A stretch of 45,177 nt of DNA from Blastopirellula sp. Lineage in GTDB: Bacteria > Planctomycetota > Planctomycetia > Pirellulales > Pirellulaceae. The position numbers were made by a program, and so were the translations under genes. The stretch lies in the NCBI GenBank assembly GCA_002733575.1, contig NVWB01000159.1, positions 1-45,177 of the forward strand. Direction: 5' to 3'. The notes under the pieces were generated by a model that was given only the letters and a program-made list of their open reading frames with translations, ran no database searches and was not told the DNA's origin. Positions within the stretch are counted from its first letter, which is position 1, and the number at the start of each line of letters is the position of its first letter. Of the stretch, positions 17,287-25,781 are shown piece by piece.

Positions 17287-18582
17287 CTATTTTTTCAGGT
17301 CAATACAAACGATCTTTTGATTGTCACGAAGATATAACTGGCCGTTTGAAATAACGGGGGCTTGCCGGGTGGTTTCTATCACGGTTGCTCTGCCAAGTTC
17401 CTGATAACCATCAGGCGATGCTTTCACAATGACTAGTTCACCCTTCATCGTCGAGATAAATAGTTTTCCATCAGCCGCAGATAAATTACTTTTACCGAAA
17501 CGTAACTGCTGCCAAACTCGCTCTCCGGTTACAGCGTTGATGCAGGTCAAATGTGTTACAGGGCCAGCGCTGCCCACATTATCCATTCCGTATAAGTAGC
17601 CATCTAGCAGTACCGAAGTCTGCCATTCGTTTCGCATTACGCTTCGAGAAGTGAGCGAAGTCCATTTTTCTTTCACGGCATACTGGCCCGCTTGTTTCTG
17701 AATACTCAGTAGCACGCACCCATGATTTTCACCTGAAGAGATAAACACATCGCCGTTAATAGAAATCGGGGTCACGATATTACAGTTGTAATCGGTCACA
17801 TAAGGATATCGCCATAACAACTGACCACCTGTTGGCTGAATTCCTAACAACGCACTGCCAGTGAATGCGACCAGTTGTTGTTCACCATTTACGTTCAGTA
17901 TCGCTGCAGAAGAGTACCCTGTGGTTTCGTTGCCGGTTTGCCAATTTTGTTTTCCGGTTTTGGTATCAAAGGCAACAACTGCTCCGTTTGCAGCACCGGC
18001 GGTCACGATTACTTGGTTGCCTATCACCAGTGGTGAACTGGCCATGCCATATTCGGCCGGCTTCCCTTTTAAATCTTTGACAACATTGTGTATCCACTGA
18101 ATCTTTCCAGATTCAAAATCTAAAGCGGCCAGAATTCCTTCACCGGTGAAGATGAAAACTTGATCACCTGCAATCGTCGGCGTGGCACGCGAGCCTGGCC
18201 CCATCGCATTTTTATAGGCAGGTGCCACAGGAGTTTGCCAAACCACTTTTCCAGAACCGGCAGCTAAAGCAATCACGGTTTGCTGTTGGTTTGACTCGAC
18301 CATGGTGATGACCTGGCCCCGATCTACCACGATGCCTGACATCCCAATGCCGCCAGTCACTCGCCAGTTGATTTTTGGACCCGCAGCTGGCCAGGAGCTA
18401 ATCAGATTCTTTTCCTGGGATATCCCATCACGATTCGGCCCCAATATCTGTGGCCAAGGATCGGCCACAACGAGACTCGTTTGGCACAGCATGATAGCCA
18501 GGATGAATAAAAGCGACAATGATTTCAATAATGATTTGTTGTCACATAGAGACAAATTGTGTTTACAGGGCAGTCGTTTCAT
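17287..18582 (-). CDS. Exported PQQ-like beta-propeller protein
   Basis: A 431-residue protein with a signal peptide (hydrophobic stretch about residues 19-39, cleavage after V-V-A) followed by an eight-bladed propeller of the PQQ/BamB type: repeated W-Q-x-x and T-G-K-Q-N-W-Q-T, A-A-G-S-G-K-V-V-W-Q-T, S-G-K-I-Q-W-I-H, G-E-R-V-W-Q-Q blades. The family start G-P-N-R-D-G-I-S is present. These proteins are very common in planctomycetes and their ligand is usually unknown; there is no cytochrome domain and no evidence that it binds PQQ. The ATG has CTGGAGCC about eight bases upstream. It lies 53 bp downstream of plsC with no terminator between, so it could be co-transcribed with cmk-plsC. Confidence 0.88.
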   Translation of the reverse strand: MKRLPCKHNLSLCDNKSLLKSLSLLFILAIMLCQTSLVVADPWPQILGPNRDGISQEKNLISSWPAAGPKINWRVTGGIGMSGIVVDRGQVITMVESNQQQTVIALAAGSGKVVWQTPVAPAYKNAMGPGSRATPTIAGDQVFIFTGEGILAALDFESGKIQWIHNVVKDLKGKPAEYGMASSPLVIGNQVIVTAGAANGAVVAFDTKTGKQNWQTGNETTGYSSAAILNVNGEQQLVAFTGSALLGIQPTGGQLLWRYPYVTDYNCNIVTPISINGDVFISSGENHGCVLLSIQKQAGQYAVKEKWTSLTSRSVMRNEWQTSVLLDGYLYGMDNVGSAGPVTHLTCINAVTGERVWQQLRFGKSNLSAADGKLFISTMKGELVIVKASPDGYQELGRATVIETTRQAPVISNGQLYLRDNQKIVCIDLKK

Positions 18583-18635
18583 TAGGCAGGCTCCAGTGTG
18601 GGGAAGATCGAAGTGCCTGGATTGTTACTGTTCTT

Positions 18636-19310
18636 TTAAGATATGTCTACTCTGAATTTCGGAAATAAGGCATGTTGTTTATGTGAATTAGCTTTCTGGA
18701 AAGCCAATTCAACCCGTTTTTGCATTTCAGCCAAAAGCTGCTCATCATCGAGTTCTTTAATCTCTAGCTGCGTTAGAGGCTTTCCGATCACAACGTGTAG
18801 TGGTTGGGGCCAAGGCAGCAATTGAGTTCGTGGCCATGATTGAAAGGCTCCATCTAAGCCGATAGGGATCAGAGGCACGCCGCTACGCCGGGCAAGAGAG
18901 ATAAAGCCCGGCTTGAGTCGACGAACCTGGCCATCTTTGGTGCGGGTTCCTTCGGGGAAAATTAACACCATTTCTTGCTTTTTCAGTCGCTTTAATGTTT
19001 CTTTCAGGCCTGCCAAACCACCTCGCTCTCGGTCAACTGGGATTGCATGAAAGTAATCTGTCATAGAGCGAATGGGTCCAAATTTAAATAAAGACTTGCG
19101 TGCCAAATAACTCATTCTTCTATCACATGTCAAACCGACGAGTAAAGGATCAAGGAAACTCTGGTGATTCGCACAGGCGAGCCCACCTCCTTCTTTCGGC
19201 CAGTTTTCACGGCCAGTGCAGCGGATGCGAAAGAACAAAATGGTGATCAGACGCATTCCATTACGGACCACACTGTAGAAGATTCGTTTATCAAGAGAAT
19301 GGCGGTTCAT
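18636..19310 (-). CDS. plsC: 1-acylglycerol-3-phosphate acyltransferase-like protein
   Basis: A 224-residue PlsC-type acyltransferase. Motif I N-H-x4-D (His49, Asp54 in NHQSFLD), motif II around K-S-L-F-K-F-G-P, and motif III F-P-E-G-T-R-T are intact, so it should transfer an acyl chain to lysophosphatidic acid on the inner membrane; the exact acceptor is inferred. An N-terminal hydrophobic helix (about 11-28) precedes the domain. The frame extends to a TTG at 19358 that would overlap cmk by 23 bp; the ATG at 19310 leaves a 25-bp gap and is preferred although its ribosome binding site is weak. The gene directly follows cmk, as in many bacteria. Confidence 0.88.
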   Translation of the reverse strand: MNRHSLDKRIFYSVVRNGMRLITILFFRIRCTGRENWPKEGGGLACANHQSFLDPLLVGLTCDRRMSYLARKSLFKFGPIRSMTDYFHAIPVDRERGGLAGLKETLKRLKKQEMVLIFPEGTRTKDGQVRRLKPGFISLARRSGVPLIPIGLDGAFQSWPRTQLLPWPQPLHVVIGKPLTQLEIKELDDEQLLAEMQKRVELAFQKANSHKQHALFPKFRVDIS

Positions 19311-19335
19311 GGGGGCTATCTGTGAGAGGGTCTGA

Positions 19336-20004
19336 CTAATTAGATTTCTTGGAAACAATCAAAGCGAGTTCCTCGATGACTTCATCTGGCGACATGCCAT
19401 CGGTGAGGACTTCGACGGCGTCGTCTGCTTTGATTAATGCGCCTAAGCTTCGAGATTCATCTTGATGATCACGCAGGTTTTGCTGTCGAAGCACTTCCTC
19501 GTAGGAGAGCGACTTGCCTTGTGTGGCAAAATCTGCCACTCTTCGCCGGGCTCGTTCTTCAGGCGTGGCGGTCAAATAGATCTTGCACCGGGCAGTTGGG
19601 AAAACCAAACTGCCTTGATCGCGTCCTTCGGTGACAACTCCTTTGTCATTGGCATTGTTTTCTGCTGCAAACGATCTTTGCAATTCAACCAACTGCAAAC
19701 GAACTTGTCGGTTGTTGGCCGAATGCTTCGTGACTTCGGTCACCTCAGGTGTACGAATGACCTGCGAAACATCCTCGTCGTTCAAATAAACGTGGTTTTC
19801 GGTCACTCGAATTTCCGACTCTTTTGCAATTCTTGCCAGCTGTGATTCGGAGTTCCAGTCACAGTTGGCACGCAGCCCGGCAAGAGCAACCGTTCGGTAC
19901 ATTGCACCGGTGTCTAAAAATGCAAACCCAAGGCGGATGGCAAGTTGCTTTGCGATGGTGCTTTTTCCAGCACCTGCTGGTCCGTCAATCGTGACAACCA
20001 TCAT
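19336..20004 (-). CDS. cmk: Cytidylate kinase
   Basis: Cmk phosphorylates CMP and dCMP with ATP. The 222-residue protein begins with the P-loop G-P-A-G-A-G-K-S (residues 8-15), followed by L-D-T-G-A-M-Y-R of the CMP site, the central G-R-D-Q-G-S/V-F-P block, and the A-R-R-R lid arginines. Length is normal. Two Met codons are adjacent at the start, and either could be used. It is the first gene of a probable cmk-plsC unit. Confidence 0.97.
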   Translation of the reverse strand: MMVVTIDGPAGAGKSTIAKQLAIRLGFAFLDTGAMYRTVALAGLRANCDWNSESQLARIAKESEIRVTENHVYLNDEDVSQVIRTPEVTEVTKHSANNRQVRLQLVELQRSFAAENNANDKGVVTEGRDQGSLVFPTARCKIYLTATPEERARRRVADFATQGKSLSYEEVLRQQNLRDHQDESRSLGALIKADDAVEVLTDGMSPDEVIEELALIVSKKSN

Positions 20005-20063
20005 GTAAGATTATTCCGTATTAAAAAAATGCACTTTGTGGAATTGTAAAGATAAAATATTGA

Positions 20064-22877
20064 CTACCAATAGGCGTTAATCTGTTGCCACTGACCTGGT
20101 GCGAGTTGGATATGGATTTTATCTTCTTTAATCGTACAGTCGCTCAATTTTTCTCCACAGAAATCAACAACACTTGCCCGCTCTACATTGCGAAGACAAC
20201 GCAACGTGCCTTTGGCATCTCGACTTTCTGTTTCCAGCAACCGGACGCTAAACCCGACAACTTTGCCCTCTTCTACAAGTGGTTCCCAGTGAGTGGCCAA
20301 TACATTTTTTGCACTGCAATGAAATGTCCATGAACTGGCGCCAGGGCCTGGAGCTGATGCGGTTTCAAATAGGGCAGTAGGACGATAAGCAAAATCACGG
20401 GCTGCTTGAATCGGATAAGGTGCATCGATGGCGATACCTAAGCGAAATTTCTTGGTTGACTCTCCACGTACTGACAGAATGCTTTCCAACATTCGGCGTT
20501 TCATCTTGCGATGAAATGGGAGCCCTCCGGTAAGGATTGCCGTTCTCGATTTGCCGTTTTCGATTTCTACAAAATTAGGTGCTTCAATTCGGTTGCTTTC
20601 CGAGCGTCTACGCACCCAATTCACATCGCGATAGATTGAGGCCGTCTCATCGCTCCAAGCAAAACGGCAACAGTAATACGAACTCCAAGGATCGCCTTTG
20701 GTTTCGGTAAATGGCTCAAGTTCAATCCCAACTTCCAGAACTCGACTCGATCTCCAAAGCTGGTAGGTTTGCTCAAATTTTGCTTGTACGTTTCCTTCTG
20801 CGTCCACTAATCGTCCGCGGGTCACGATCTTTCCCATGGCCGGAGTGCTTACCGCGAGAGTGACTTCGTCTGCGGCCATTTTACTATAAACCGCGGTTGC
20901 ATCGGGGCTCACGTAACGCGAACCAGATTTGGGGCGTGGCCCAGGCAATCGAAGTGCCAACTGTTGGGAGAGGCGATTGCCGCGTGTTTTGAAATCATAG
21001 ATCGACTCGATGGCACCGGTGGTTTCGCTAATGTGAACTTCCATGAACTCATTTCGCAGTATATTTCCTTCGCCCAGTGGTTTTTCCGCTTTCTCTGGCT
21101 TCCCAGGTGCTTCATTAATCCAAGCGTAACCACAAGCTGGAATGTTTATGGATGCGTGCTTATCGCCATCGGATTCGCCTGAGGCAACGACAGCCACTTT
21201 ACTTGCCGGAAGGTGGGCCAGTCGATTGAGTTCAACCCCGCCTACGGAATTAAACAAGTTTGGATTGATGGCGAGATAGGCAGAGATTTCTTTTGACGAA
21301 GTACGCGGCATGGCGGCAATGAAATGTTGCAAAGCAGCGTCGACTTGTGAGTCGGTCTCTTTTATTAGGGAATTGAGGTGCTGCTTCTCTGACTGGGGTT
21401 CAATGTCAAATCGGAAGCGGCCTAGTTCCTGCTCAGGCAACTTGTTGCTGATTAATGCCGAGAAAGTGTTCACTGCATTTTGCGTTGCAATGCGGGCGTT
21501 ATACTGGTTTTGCAGAAGATGGGTTGAGATTGGATCTTGCTGCTTTTTGATCGCACTTTGCTTGAAATAAGGAGAGCGATAAATGTTGGATGTGAAGTTA
21601 TCATGAAATGGAGGAATGTCAGTCTCTTGGAAATACTGTTCCACCGTGACAAACTTCCCTAAACAGGCCGCGTAGCGTTCAATCCGGCGAAGATCTTCAT
21701 ACCATGTGCAGGTCATTGAGGGCCAATGAGCAAAGCAGACCGTTGCGACATGCTCTGAATCCATCGCCTCGCCTAGTCGCATGAACAACCCGAGAAAGCC
21801 ATCAGGCTTGCTGGCGTCGATTGGCGGTTTGGCAAGTGCATCGATGGACGTCCCGTCGAAACCTTCCCACCGGACTTTCGACTGAGCACTTTCAGGATAG
21901 GAGCCCTCGTCTAGCGATATATGAAAGGCACCTTGGTAACCTAAATTACTCAGCAGTTGCGGCAAAAAGGGAGAAAGACCAAATCGACGTCGCCCGAATA
22001 CCGTGGGGCGTTTGCCGAGATGTTTTTCATAAACTTGGTGCCCTTGCTGAAAGTTGGCCAAGATCGCTTCTGGGCTTTGGAGAGGCAAAGTGCCTTCGTG
22101 ATATTCACCGCCAATGAGCCCTACGGATTCTTCGCTCAGTTTCTGCTTGAGTCGCTCTAAGTTCTCAGGTTTCTTCTCTGCCAGCTCTGCTAGGACTTCA
22201 CCTGAAATCATGAAGTTGGAGTTTGAATAATTCTTTAGTTCCTTGGTAAGCGAAGGACCGAGCACCGTAGATGCACATAAGGTAATGTCAACGAAGTACG
22301 AGTCGACCGAATAGAATTGGTTTCGTTCTTCGGCCAGCACATCAAAGCATGCTTGCAGGGCTTCTTTACACTCTTCCGGTTTTCCGTCAATTAACGCATC
22401 CGCCGCTTCAACGACTTTGTCGTTAAAGTAAAGTTCGTCCAGACTACTAGAGTACCGCATTTGTCGCGTGAGCAATTCGACTTGAAGGTAGCAGTATCCT
22501 AGCGCTAAAAAATCGGCAGCCAGTTCTTCGTCAATCGGCGATTGCTCAGAAAAAGGTGTCAACGCTTTCGCTAAGATCTCTTCTCGATCTTTCATCCGGC
22601 GTATGACAGTCGCGCCGTTTTCCGTAGCGCGACGTGTGAAGCCAGCAGGTAATTCTTGCTGACTAATACTTGGAACTAGTATTAACTTCCCTTCAATATC
22701 TTCAGGCGGATCATCGACCCTGCTCCATTGCGGCATTTTGTGAGAAGACGCGATGAATCGAGGATGCCACATGGCAGTCCAACAAGCGAGCAAGCTCTCG
22801 GCTTCCTCACCTTCGTGATAGGTTGGAAAGTCTTCTAGGCTATGGCAAGGCAATAATATCAGTACTTCACGATACAT
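20064..22877 (-). CDS. GH38-like glycoside hydrolase family protein
   Basis: A large cytosolic protein of 937 residues with no signal peptide. The central region (about 225-420) resembles the catalytic (beta/alpha) domain of glycosyl hydrolase families 38/57 (I-G-G-E-Y-H-E-G, P-x-V-F-G-R-R-R-F-G-L-S, Y-Q-G-A-F-H-I-S-L-D-E-G-S), and the C-terminal half has beta-sandwich-like stretches typical of alpha-mannosidase C-domains (L-R-N-E-F-M-E-V-H-I-S-E-T-T-G-A-I-E-S-I-Y-D). The substrate and the catalytic aspartate cannot be fixed by eye. The first 220 residues are not recognised. It lies 60 bp upstream of cmk on the same strand; a functional link is not evident. Confidence 0.75.
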   Translation of the reverse strand: MYREVLILLPCHSLEDFPTYHEGEEAESLLACWTAMWHPRFIASSHKMPQWSRVDDPPEDIEGKLILVPSISQQELPAGFTRRATENGATVIRRMKDREEILAKALTPFSEQSPIDEELAADFLALGYCYLQVELLTRQMRYSSSLDELYFNDKVVEAADALIDGKPEECKEALQACFDVLAEERNQFYSVDSYFVDITLCASTVLGPSLTKELKNYSNSNFMISGEVLAELAEKKPENLERLKQKLSEESVGLIGGEYHEGTLPLQSPEAILANFQQGHQVYEKHLGKRPTVFGRRRFGLSPFLPQLLSNLGYQGAFHISLDEGSYPESAQSKVRWEGFDGTSIDALAKPPIDASKPDGFLGLFMRLGEAMDSEHVATVCFAHWPSMTCTWYEDLRRIERYAACLGKFVTVEQYFQETDIPPFHDNFTSNIYRSPYFKQSAIKKQQDPISTHLLQNQYNARIATQNAVNTFSALISNKLPEQELGRFRFDIEPQSEKQHLNSLIKETDSQVDAALQHFIAAMPRTSSKEISAYLAINPNLFNSVGGVELNRLAHLPASKVAVVASGESDGDKHASINIPACGYAWINEAPGKPEKAEKPLGEGNILRNEFMEVHISETTGAIESIYDFKTRGNRLSQQLALRLPGPRPKSGSRYVSPDATAVYSKMAADEVTLAVSTPAMGKIVTRGRLVDAEGNVQAKFEQTYQLWRSSRVLEVGIELEPFTETKGDPWSSYYCCRFAWSDETASIYRDVNWVRRRSESNRIEAPNFVEIENGKSRTAILTGGLPFHRKMKRRMLESILSVRGESTKKFRLGIAIDAPYPIQAARDFAYRPTALFETASAPGPGASSWTFHCSAKNVLATHWEPLVEEGKVVGFSVRLLETESRDAKGTLRCLRNVERASVVDFCGEKLSDCTIKEDKIHIQLAPGQWQQINAYW

Positions 22878-23167
22878 TTTGAGACTTAATACTTATGAAA
22901 TTTTGTGAAAGCCAAGATTTGGCATGCTTGATGGGGCTAGTTGCTGAGATACACGAGTATAAACAATAATTAGAAGCAAGTCTCGTGCAGACAAACCCTT
23001 GTTGTGACGCAAAGTGTTTCAGGTAAAGTAGTTACGGTGTTTATTTCAATAGGGATAAAAACGAAAAAACTGTTCCCTTGCTGACTACTGGCCTTGGTGA
23101 TCATCGGACTTGCCCCCGGGTCAGATAATAATTTTTCTTTTAAGATCAGCGGCCTGTTTTCGATATG

Positions 23168-23184
23168 TCCTTAATTGGTAAGGA
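23168..23184. promoter_or_regulatory. Hairpin upstream of the pilM promoter
   Basis: TCCTTA-ATTGG-TAAGGA, a perfect 6-bp inverted repeat about 30 bp upstream of the -35 box at 23216. It may be a regulator site; only the symmetry supports this. Confidence 0.3.
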
Positions 23185-23215
23185 CTTAGGAATTAAAAAC
23201 ATCCCCGCAATTTGA

Positions 23216-23245
23216 TTGACAAAAGCCTCGTTTGCGCAGTAGAAT
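23216..23245 (+). promoter_or_regulatory. Sigma-70-type promoter of the pilM cluster
   Basis: TTGACA and TAGAAT boxes separated by 18 bp, about 225 bp upstream of the pilM ATG. It is the best promoter match in the window and implies a long 5' untranslated leader. Confidence 0.6.
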
Positions 23246-23417
23246 TGACCATCAGATGGATTATTCATCTTTTAGCGAAAGTACACTTATCCTATTATCT
23301 TGTCTTGCTATCACTCAGTAGCAATTAAATAATTACTATCCAAACAGCGTATGAAGGTTCTATAGTTGAGGATACTCTTCAACTTTGTAAGTCTTTTTTT
23401 ACGCAAACCTCCTATCT

Positions 23418-23436
23418 TTCACAATTATATTGTGAA
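23418..23436. promoter_or_regulatory. Perfect inverted repeat in the pilM leader
   Basis: TTCACAAT-TAT-ATTGTGAA, 8-bp arms with a 3-bp centre, ending about 32 bp before the pilM start. The two-fold symmetry resembles a dimeric repressor or CRP/FNR-type site, but in the leader it would act downstream of the predicted promoter. Function is inferred. Confidence 0.5.
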
Positions 23437-23468
23437 GCGGATTACCTACGGAACATTGAGGACGATCT

Positions 23469-25781
23469 ATGGCCAGCAGTAAAAGTGTCTGGGGAATCGA
23501 TATCGGACACAGCGCAATCAAAGCGTTGCGGTGCAAAGTTCATGAAGATGGATTTTGGCTCGTAGCAGATGCGTTTGATTATATTGAGTACCCTAAGTTG
23601 CTGACTCAGGCAGAAGCCAATCCAGAAGAAATGGTACGTGATGCGCTCAGTGAGTTTCTCTCACGAAACGATCTCACGGGCGACTCCGTAGCGATATCTG
23701 TTCCTGGTCAAGCAGGTCTAAGTCGTTTCTTTAAAGCGCCTCCGGTTGAAGCGAAGCGAATTCCCGATATTGTTCGGTACGAAGCAAAACAACAAATTCC
23801 TTTCCCACTAGAGGATGTGGTCTGGGATTTCCAACAGATGCCTGGCGCTCAAGACTTCGAAGGTATTGCGATGGATGCCGAAGTCGGTATCTTTGCGATG
23901 AAGCGAGATCAAGTGTTTCGCTCTTTGCAGCCGTTTAACGATGCGGAAATCGATATTGATTTTATCCAACTCACACCCGTCTCTCTCTACAACTATGTCA
24001 CGCATGACCTGTTGCCAACCAACCCGTCAAAAGGAGAGTACGATCCAGATAATCAACCCGATTCTTATGCTGTGATTTCGATGGGCACCGAAACCACTGA
24101 CTTGGTAATTACCAATGGTTTTCGTGTCTGGCAACGAAGTCTCCCTATCGGAGGCAATCACTTTACCAAGAAATTAACAGCCGAATTGAAGTTGACATTT
24201 GCCAAGGCAGAGCATCTGAAGAAAAATGCTCGAGAAGCCGAAGATCCGAAGTTGATTTTCCAGGCAATGCGTCCAGTATTCAATGATTTTGTTACCGAAC
24301 TGCAAAGGTCGATTGGATTTTTCCAAACACTTGATCGCAAAGCGAAGATCACCAAAATTGTACCTGTTGGCAACGCAATGAAGATGCCAGGGCTCATCTC
24401 GTATCTGGGTAAGAACCTGGGCTATGATGTCGTCGAAGTGGAAGGGTTCCAAAAGATGACGGGAACCGATGTGACTTCAGCACCGGCGTTCCATGATCAT
24501 ATCTTGTCCTTTCCAACCTGTTACGGTCTTTGTCTTCAAGGACTTCAGAAATCAACACTGCAAACCAATTTGCTGCCACAAGAAATTGTTGTGGAACGTT
24601 TGATCCGTGGTAAAAAACCTTGGGCCATTGGTGCGGTTGCTGCGTTGTTTCTCGCTTGTGTCATTAACTACTCATTCCATGCGGTTGCTCGAAACGCTGC
24701 CTTTATTCCAGCCTTCGATGATTCGATTGGCAAAGTTGATTCGATCGTGTCGACAAGTGCCAGGCACAAATCGACTGATTCAACGCAACTTGCCGATGCC
24801 CTGAAGCTGAAAGAAATTGGGGCTTATGTTGTTGGGAATGCTGAGAACCGTCGGCTTTGGCCTGAATTAATGCGAGCGATTTCTGTCGCATTACCTGTTG
24901 ATCCTACCGTTCCAGCAGGACAAGTTTCTGAGAAACCGATTAACGAACGCCCGAACCTTTATATTGATTCCATCGAAAATGAATATTTTCCTGATCTCAC
25001 TAAATGGTATACCGAGGGTGTCAAAGGGAAATTTGAAGAGACCATCGAGTTAAGATTGGATCTCCAGAAAAAAACGGAAAAAGCGGCCCTAGAAGCTGCT
25101 GCCGCCGAAGCAGGGGCAGAAGCCGAAGAGGGAGTTGATCCTGCTGACTTAGAAATTGTTGAGGGTGACGCAGGTGAAGACTTTGCTGGTGATGAAGGAG
25201 CGGAACCAACCGCCGAGGAAGCAGCAGATGAACGGGCTGGCCCTACCGAAAGTGGTTGGGTAATTCAACTGAGCGGGTATCACTATCACAATAGTGTCAA
25301 AGGGAAAAAAATCCTTTCTGACTCTGATGCTCAATATGTTCGAGACACGCTACTTAACCAGCTTGATAGCGGTAGCCTGATGCTGCCTGACAAAAGTGGG
25401 CAAATGGTTTCGGTCTCGATGCGAGAGCTGGGTATTTCTCATGCGTTAATTATTGCGGATAAAACACCTTACGATTTTAAGGTCGACAATCCTGATTATC
25501 TTCCGCCTGCAATACCTGATCCCACGGACCCAATGGCAATTCCAGGTGGAGCAGGTGCCGGTCCAGGGAATCTTTCTGTGGTTGAAGACCCTGACAATCC
25601 TCGGTCACTTACTGTTAGAAAATACGAATTTGTCATTCAATTCTGTTGGCGTGAAACTCCGTTAAGCGTCCGTTTAGAAAACCAAAGACACGCTGCCGCA
25701 GTCGCTGCAGGCGAGATAACAGACGAGCCTGAAGCTGATGAAGTCTTAGAAACTGAAGAAGAAATAGGAGGGGATGAATAA
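23469..25781 (+). CDS. pilM: PilM-like pilus assembly protein with C-terminal membrane extension
   Basis: Residues 1-350 form an actin-like PilM/SHS2 domain: W-G-I-D-I-G-H-S-A-I-K-A near the start, S-V-P-G-Q-A-G in the middle, an I-S-M-G-T-E-T-T-D-L phosphate-binding turn near residue 205, and R-S-I-G-F-F-Q-T. A membrane span follows (about 383-405), then a periplasmic PilN/PilO-like region broken by an acidic Ala/Glu/Gly-rich stretch (about 540-595). Ordinary PilM is about 350 residues and binds PilN's cytoplasmic tail; here both parts are on one chain. It would anchor the envelope complex of a type IV pilus or type II secretion system. GAGGA sits six bases before the ATG. It overlaps the next gene by 8 bp, so translation is probably coupled. 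Confidence 0.88.
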   Translation: MASSKSVWGIDIGHSAIKALRCKVHEDGFWLVADAFDYIEYPKLLTQAEANPEEMVRDALSEFLSRNDLTGDSVAISVPGQAGLSRFFKAPPVEAKRIPDIVRYEAKQQIPFPLEDVVWDFQQMPGAQDFEGIAMDAEVGIFAMKRDQVFRSLQPFNDAEIDIDFIQLTPVSLYNYVTHDLLPTNPSKGEYDPDNQPDSYAVISMGTETTDLVITNGFRVWQRSLPIGGNHFTKKLTAELKLTFAKAEHLKKNAREAEDPKLIFQAMRPVFNDFVTELQRSIGFFQTLDRKAKITKIVPVGNAMKMPGLISYLGKNLGYDVVEVEGFQKMTGTDVTSAPAFHDHILSFPTCYGLCLQGLQKSTLQTNLLPQEIVVERLIRGKKPWAIGAVAALFLACVINYSFHAVARNAAFIPAFDDSIGKVDSIVSTSARHKSTDSTQLADALKLKEIGAYVVGNAENRRLWPELMRAISVALPVDPTVPAGQVSEKPINERPNLYIDSIENEYFPDLTKWYTEGVKGKFEETIELRLDLQKKTEKAALEAAAAEAGAEAEEGVDPADLEIVEGDAGEDFAGDEGAEPTAEEAADERAGPTESGWVIQLSGYHYHNSVKGKKILSDSDAQYVRDTLLNQLDSGSLMLPDKSGQMVSVSMRELGISHALIIADKTPYDFKVDNPDYLPPAIPDPTDPMAIPGGAGAGPGNLSVVEDPDNPRSLTVRKYEFVIQFCWRETPLSVRLENQRHAAAVAAGEITDEPEADEVLETEEEIGGDE

